In this document: piece by piece, positions 14,364-17,423 of the stretch | Position numbering within the stretch: position 1 is the first letter of the stretch | How the letters are laid out: every line of letters begins with the position of its first letter | NCBI GenBank assembly: GCA_050692915.1 | Contig: JBOGVU010000055.1 | Location: 1 to 17,423, forward strand | From: CALAEC01 sp050692915 | GTDB lineage: Bacteria; Actinomycetota; UBA4738; CALAEC01 | Length of the DNA: 17,423 nt | Direction of reading: 5' to 3' | Notes under the pieces: model-generated | Told to the model about the DNA's origin: nothing | What the model saw: only the letters and a program-made list of their open reading frames with translations | Database searches by the model: none | Program-made: the position numbers and the translations under genes

Positions 14364-14974
14364 CCCGATACCTTGTTCCGGAGCAGGGCCTGAGCCTCGT
14401 ACACCTGCGTGGTGCCGTCATCGGCCACCGTCAGGGTGATGACCACCCTGGTCACGTTGGCCAGCTCGGACGTGGTCCACCCACCGGTGGGGTTGAGCTC
14501 GCTCTGCTCCACCACGCCGTCGTTGTCGGTATCCAGGGCCAGGTTCGATCCGAACATCTCGAAGGTCACTCCATCCACATTCTCGGCAAGCGGCTGCCCC
14601 TGGTTGAATTCCGGCCCCCGGTACAGGGCACCGTCGCTGGCCTTCCGGTAGTAGGTGATGCGCTCCAGCGGGGTTCCCGTGCTGATCGTCCCGTCGCCGT
14701 CGTAGTCGACCCCGAAGGACAGGCGGTCGACGTCGGTCGGGTTAGTCAGCGTGGCGTACAGCGCGGAGGCCTGCCGCAGTTCCCGGACCATGGTCCGCAG
14801 TGCCGTTCGGGCACCCTGCTGGAGGTCGATCCGCTGCTCGGTGTCCAGCCCGCTGCGGATCTGGCTGAACAGGAGCGGGGTGGCGATCGACATGAAGATG
14901 GCCAGGACGCTCATGACGATGGCGAACTCCACCAGGGTGTAGCCGCCCTCGTTGGTCCGCCGCAGGATCCACAT
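14360..14974 (-). CDS. PilW/GspJ-like minor pilin with an EF-hand loop
   Basis: The 204 aa product begins MWILRRTNEGG-YTLVEFAIVM: cleavage after Gly11 would leave Tyr at +1 and Glu16 at +5, then a hydrophobic helix to about residue 36. The globular part has LSFGVDYDGDGTI, a first DxDxDG loop at 90-95, and SNLALDTDNDGVVEQSEL, in which D148, D150, D152, G153 and E159 fit a full 12-residue EF-hand loop. The last segment (VTRVVITLTVADDGT) is a typical pilin strand. The ATG at 14974 is one base past the upstream stop; a longer in-frame reading to 15262 lies inside the previous gene and is out of character. It is assigned by position and PilW-like layout. Confidence 0.85.
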   Translation of the reverse strand: MWILRRTNEGGYTLVEFAIVMSVLAIFMSIATPLLFSQIRSGLDTEQRIDLQQGARTALRTMVRELRQASALYATLTNPTDVDRLSFGVDYDGDGTISTGTPLERITYYRKASDGALYRGPEFNQGQPLAENVDGVTFEMFGSNLALDTDNDGVVEQSELNPTGGWTTSELANVTRVVITLTVADDGTTQVYEAQALLRNKVSG

Positions 14975-14975
14975 G

Positions 14976-16793
14976 TCAGTGCTCGTGGGTGATGTAGGAA
15001 GCATCGGCACTGGCGTCCCCCACCCCGACCAGCATGGGCACGAGGGGCTCGGCTCCGGGAACCTCTTGCGTGGTGATCGACAGGATGTTCTTCTGGGCGA
15101 TGGACGCCGACGAGGAGCCGGCCGCCGGGTCCGTCTGGGCGTCCCTGACCGTGACACCGGCCACGATCGAGAGGGACAGCGTGACCCCGTCGTTCCCGAC
15201 GTAGGCCGCCGGGATCTGTCCCGGCACCGGGTTGTCACCTGGAGCCAATGAGGTATCCACACGGGTAACGCCGCAGAACCCGCTGTCGGGGTCCTCCAGG
15301 GTCGGAGTGCTCGGGTCGTCCTCCCAGCCGCCGCAGCTGGAGTCGAAGCCGAAGGTGAACGGCCCGTTGTACCCGCCGGGGAGGTCGGTCGGATCGGTCG
15401 GTGGCTGCTCCGGGTCCCACACCCGGAGCCCCACGACCCTCCAGTCGACGGTCGTGCTTGCCGAGGTCGCGCTGGCCCGGGCCGAGACGTCGACCTCGAG
15501 CGATGCGATGGTGACCACCCCCCGGAAGTCCGGGTTCACGGGGATCGACCGGGTGGCCCACACCGCAGCCGCGGGGACCGCCGCGTCGTCGTCGTCGTCG
15601 TCGTCCGCCGGGATCGTGCTCAGGGCCATCGACGAGTCCACCTCCACCTCGGTGGTGGTGGACCGCTGCTCCACCAGCCCGGCCACGCTGCCCAGCCGGA
15701 GGACCCGCGTCGGCGGCAGGGCCCCGTCGCCCGGCTCCCGGGAGTTGACCTCGAAACCGCCGAGGGCTACGGCGGCCCGTCCCTCCGGGTTCAGCGTGTG
15801 CAGGGTCGAGACCCGGGCCTGGGTGGACGCCGACGGATCGCCGGAACCCCAGCCCGCGATCGCCCCGACGCTGTTCAGCGACGCGAACGTTCCCGCGCTC
15901 AGGAAGGCATCGTCTGACGCCACGTTGCCGCCCACCGAATTGGGGACGGATGAGGCGGTCGCGCCGGTGTTCGGTTCGGCCGGCTGTTCCGGCTGGACCA
16001 GGTTGCCGCTCAGCGGCTCCCGCTCCACCACGTCGAGGGGATCGGCAGAGCCGTCGGATTCGGATCCGGTGACCTCGCGGAACGAGGTCGAGGCCTCCCC
16101 CACCGTGGCCAGGATCTCCGCGGTCACGCCGTCGTCGGGGAGCAGACCGTCATGGAACTCCACCCCGGAGAGTTGCGCTGCCAGGACCGATCCGGAGGCC
16201 TCCACGTTGGGGACCCCCCGGCGGATGTTGTGGATGATCGTGTCCAGCGAGACCGAGCGGCTCTGGCCCTGGCTGGTCCAGGACACCGAGACGGTCACCT
16301 TGACCGACTGGGTGGCCGGCGAGTCCGCATCGGCCATGTCGCTCTGGTATGGGTCCTCGGGCTGCTGGGGCTGGATCGAGCCGTCGTCCTGCACGTTGAC
16401 GAACTGGACGGTGGTGGCCCGGAGGAAGTCCTTCCCCTCCACCACCAGTGGCGTCTCTGTCGTGGTGAAGGCCCACACGTTCGCCGTGGCGTCGTAGTTC
16501 CCGGTGGTATCGGGCGTGATCACCGTCACGCTGGCGTCGTCGGGGAAGTACCAGTCGAGGAGGTCGACCCGGCGCGCCTCGTCGGTCCACGGGATGTAGA
16601 ACGGGAGCGCCCGGAGCTCCTCCAGCTTCTCCTGGGCCAGGGTCTTGCCCACCTGGTCGAACCGCACCTGGCTGCCGGCGCTCAGGGCCCGGTCGAACAT
16701 CAACGACAGGCTGACGATCACGATGGCGAACAGGCCCAGCGAGATCGACAGCTCGATCAGGGTGAAGCCCTCCTGGCGGCGCCAGCGGCTCAC
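14976..16793 (-). CDS. PilV/GspI-like minor pilin with a very large C-terminal region
   Basis: The 605 aa product begins MSRWRRQEG-FTLIELSISL, a canonical class III signal with Phe10 at +1 and Glu14 at +5, then a transmembrane/assembly helix to about residue 33 and KTLAQEKLEELRALPF, typical of the PilV/GspI amphipathic helix. Known PilV or GspI proteins are usually well under 250 aa; here about 400 further residues follow. They are rich in Ser, Thr, Val and Asp, with a run of seven Asp (397-403) and two Cys in SSCGGWEDD and SGFCGV. This part looks beta-rich and surface-exposed, like a pilus-tip adhesin, but I recognise no domain. The GTG at 16793 overlaps the FimT-like stop by 4 nt. Confidence 0.85.
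   Translation of the reverse strand: MSRWRRQEGFTLIELSISLGLFAIVIVSLSLMFDRALSAGSQVRFDQVGKTLAQEKLEELRALPFYIPWTDEARRVDLLDWYFPDDASVTVITPDTTGNYDATANVWAFTTTETPLVVEGKDFLRATTVQFVNVQDDGSIQPQQPEDPYQSDMADADSPATQSVKVTVSVSWTSQGQSRSVSLDTIIHNIRRGVPNVEASGSVLAAQLSGVEFHDGLLPDDGVTAEILATVGEASTSFREVTGSESDGSADPLDVVEREPLSGNLVQPEQPAEPNTGATASSVPNSVGGNVASDDAFLSAGTFASLNSVGAIAGWGSGDPSASTQARVSTLHTLNPEGRAAVALGGFEVNSREPGDGALPPTRVLRLGSVAGLVEQRSTTTEVEVDSSMALSTIPADDDDDDDAAVPAAAVWATRSIPVNPDFRGVVTIASLEVDVSARASATSASTTVDWRVVGLRVWDPEQPPTDPTDLPGGYNGPFTFGFDSSCGGWEDDPSTPTLEDPDSGFCGVTRVDTSLAPGDNPVPGQIPAAYVGNDGVTLSLSIVAGVTVRDAQTDPAAGSSSASIAQKNILSITTQEVPGAEPLVPMLVGVGDASADASYITHEH
15585..15605. repeat. Seven-unit GTC trinucleotide repeat (poly-Asp)
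   Basis: GTC repeats seven times on the plus strand, reading as seven GAC Asp codons in the PilV-like protein. Length changes by slippage would keep the frame, so this would vary an acidic run rather than switch the gene off. Confidence 0.9.
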
Positions 16794-17356
16794 AGGCCCG
16801 TCACCTGCCCTGTCGAGGTGTGCAGGGTCAACGTCTCCGTCCGGTCGAGCCCACCGTGAAGGGTGAGTGAATACGTCGACGGGAGGCTGGTGTGGTATGG
16901 GTACGCGCCCCGGGTGTCGAAGTAGGCCGCCTTGTCCGGAACCGTGGCGCCCGTCTCAGGCTCGTCGGTCAGCGTCGCGTTGGAGAACGTGACGTCGCCG
17001 GCGGTGAACTCCACCGAGCCGGGAAGCTCGTGGGCTCGCTCCTCTTCCACCCAGGTCCCCCCCTCGTACTTCCACACCTGGTAGGTCCTCGGTGGGGTGA
17101 ACACCACGTACCGGGGCACCCCCTCGTCCACGGCGCTGCTCCGGGCGTCCCGGAAGACTTCGACCACCTCACGGGCGGCCCCCCGCATCTCCTGGAGGGC
17201 GATGTGGGTGTTCACGGCCGGCAAGGCGATGGCGAAGAGCACCCCCACCACCGCCGTGACCACCAAGATCTCGACCAGGGTCATCCCCCGCTGGTCCGTC
17301 CAACGGCGAGAGAATCGTCTCATCAGGGACGAAGCGTACCTCGGCATCTGGTCCAT
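16790..17356 (-). CDS. FimT/GspH-like pseudopilin
   Basis: The 188 aa product has a basic leader ending RRWTDQRG, then MTLVEILVVTAVVGVLFAIALP: cleavage after Gly24 leaves Met at +1 and Glu29 at +5. It continues as AAREVVEVFRDARSSAVDEGVPRYVVF, the helix and first strand typical of FimT and GspH. The C-terminal part is beta-like. It is the first gene of the pilin operon. The ATG at 17356 is immediately after AAGGA, too close for that to serve as its ribosome site; it could be leaderless if the promoter at 17366-17392 is used, or translation may start at Met4 (17347), which lies 9 nt after AAGGA. Both give the same mature protein. Confidence 0.88.
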   Translation of the reverse strand: MDQMPRYASSLMRRFSRRWTDQRGMTLVEILVVTAVVGVLFAIALPAVNTHIALQEMRGAAREVVEVFRDARSSAVDEGVPRYVVFTPPRTYQVWKYEGGTWVEEERAHELPGSVEFTAGDVTFSNATLTDEPETGATVPDKAAYFDTRGAYPYHTSLPSTYSLTLHGGLDRTETLTLHTSTGQVTGL

Positions 17357-17365
17357 TCCTTGTAT

Positions 17366-17392
17366 CTATCGGCGAATTTCAGCCCCACTTGA
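17366..17392 (-). promoter_or_regulatory. Sigma28 (FliA/WhiG)-like promoter of the pilin operon
   Basis: Minus-strand TCAAGTGG (17392-17385), 11 bases, then GCCGATAG (17373-17366) fit the motility-sigma consensus TAAAGTTT-N11-GCCGATAA with the exact spacing, 5/8 and 7/8 matches. The transcript would begin about 7-10 bases further, close to the first pilin start codon. A weaker sigma70 reading was not found. The window ends 31 bases upstream of the site, and those bases (17393-17423) show nothing assignable. Confidence 0.5.
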
Positions 17393-17423
17393 AGATGGGA
17401 AAGGCGAAGGGGCGGCTCCGAAG

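Noticed and set aside
12931..14421. Alternative minus-strand frame of 496 codons overlapping the PilX-like gene
   Set aside because: The neighbouring frame has the prepilin leader, hydrophobic helix and balanced composition; the alternative is an Arg/Gly/Pro-rich shadow.
15585..15605. CRISPR-like or VNTR array
   Set aside because: It is a simple trinucleotide run within a coding sequence; no spaced repeats exist in the window.

Overview
The window reads as chromosomal DNA from a high-GC actinobacterium (Actinomycetota), probably a deep-branching or uncultured lineage rather than a Streptomyces or Mycobacterium. The reasons are the strongly G/C-biased third codon positions, frequent GTG starts, the gene run pepP-efp-nusB-pyrR-pyrB-pyrC-carA-carB typical of Actinobacteria, and a linked type IV pilus cluster. 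Lineage is inferred from sequence style and gene order only. Almost everything lies on the minus strand, so transcription runs from high to low coordinates.

Region A (17392 to 12147, minus) is a pilin operon: four prepilin-like proteins equivalent to FimT/GspH, PilV/GspI, PilW/GspJ and PilX/GspK, then the prepilin peptidase PilD. The pilin genes abut or overlap by a few bases. A sequence resembling a motility-sigma (sigma28/FliA/WhiG) promoter sits just before the first gene. The PilX-like protein lacks the usual Glu5, as GspK tip pseudopilins do. The PilW- and PilX-like proteins carry EF-hand-like DxDxDG loops, and the PilV-like protein is extremely long at 605 aa.

Region B (about 12120 to 8749, minus) starts with an AT-richer island holding a good sigma70-type promoter (TTGACT-17-TACGGT). 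Then come a small MerR/BldC/excisionase-type helix-turn-helix protein and the pilus alignment subcomplex PilM-PilN-PilO plus a PilP/GspC-like protein. The motors PilB/PilT, the platform PilC and a major pilin are not in the window.

Region C (8635 to 6591, minus) holds the housekeeping genes pepP, efp and nusB. Region D (5594 to 6587, plus) is a two-gene island on the opposite strand, tatA and an unrecognised secreted protein, lying between nusB and pyrR.

Region E (5410 to 1, minus) is the pyrimidine operon pyrR-pyrB-pyrC-carA-carB, with translationally coupled overlaps; carB is cut by the window edge. A perfect hairpin overlaps the pyrR Shine-Dalgarno. It contains UCCAGAGAGGC, which resembles the PyrR-binding loop, so PyrR-dependent translational repression as described in mycobacteria is plausible. 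carA carries an in-frame insert of roughly 75 codons made of inverted repeats and low-complexity sequence, placed between its catalytic Cys and its His/Glu pair. The end of carB at the window edge shares 13 bases with that insert.
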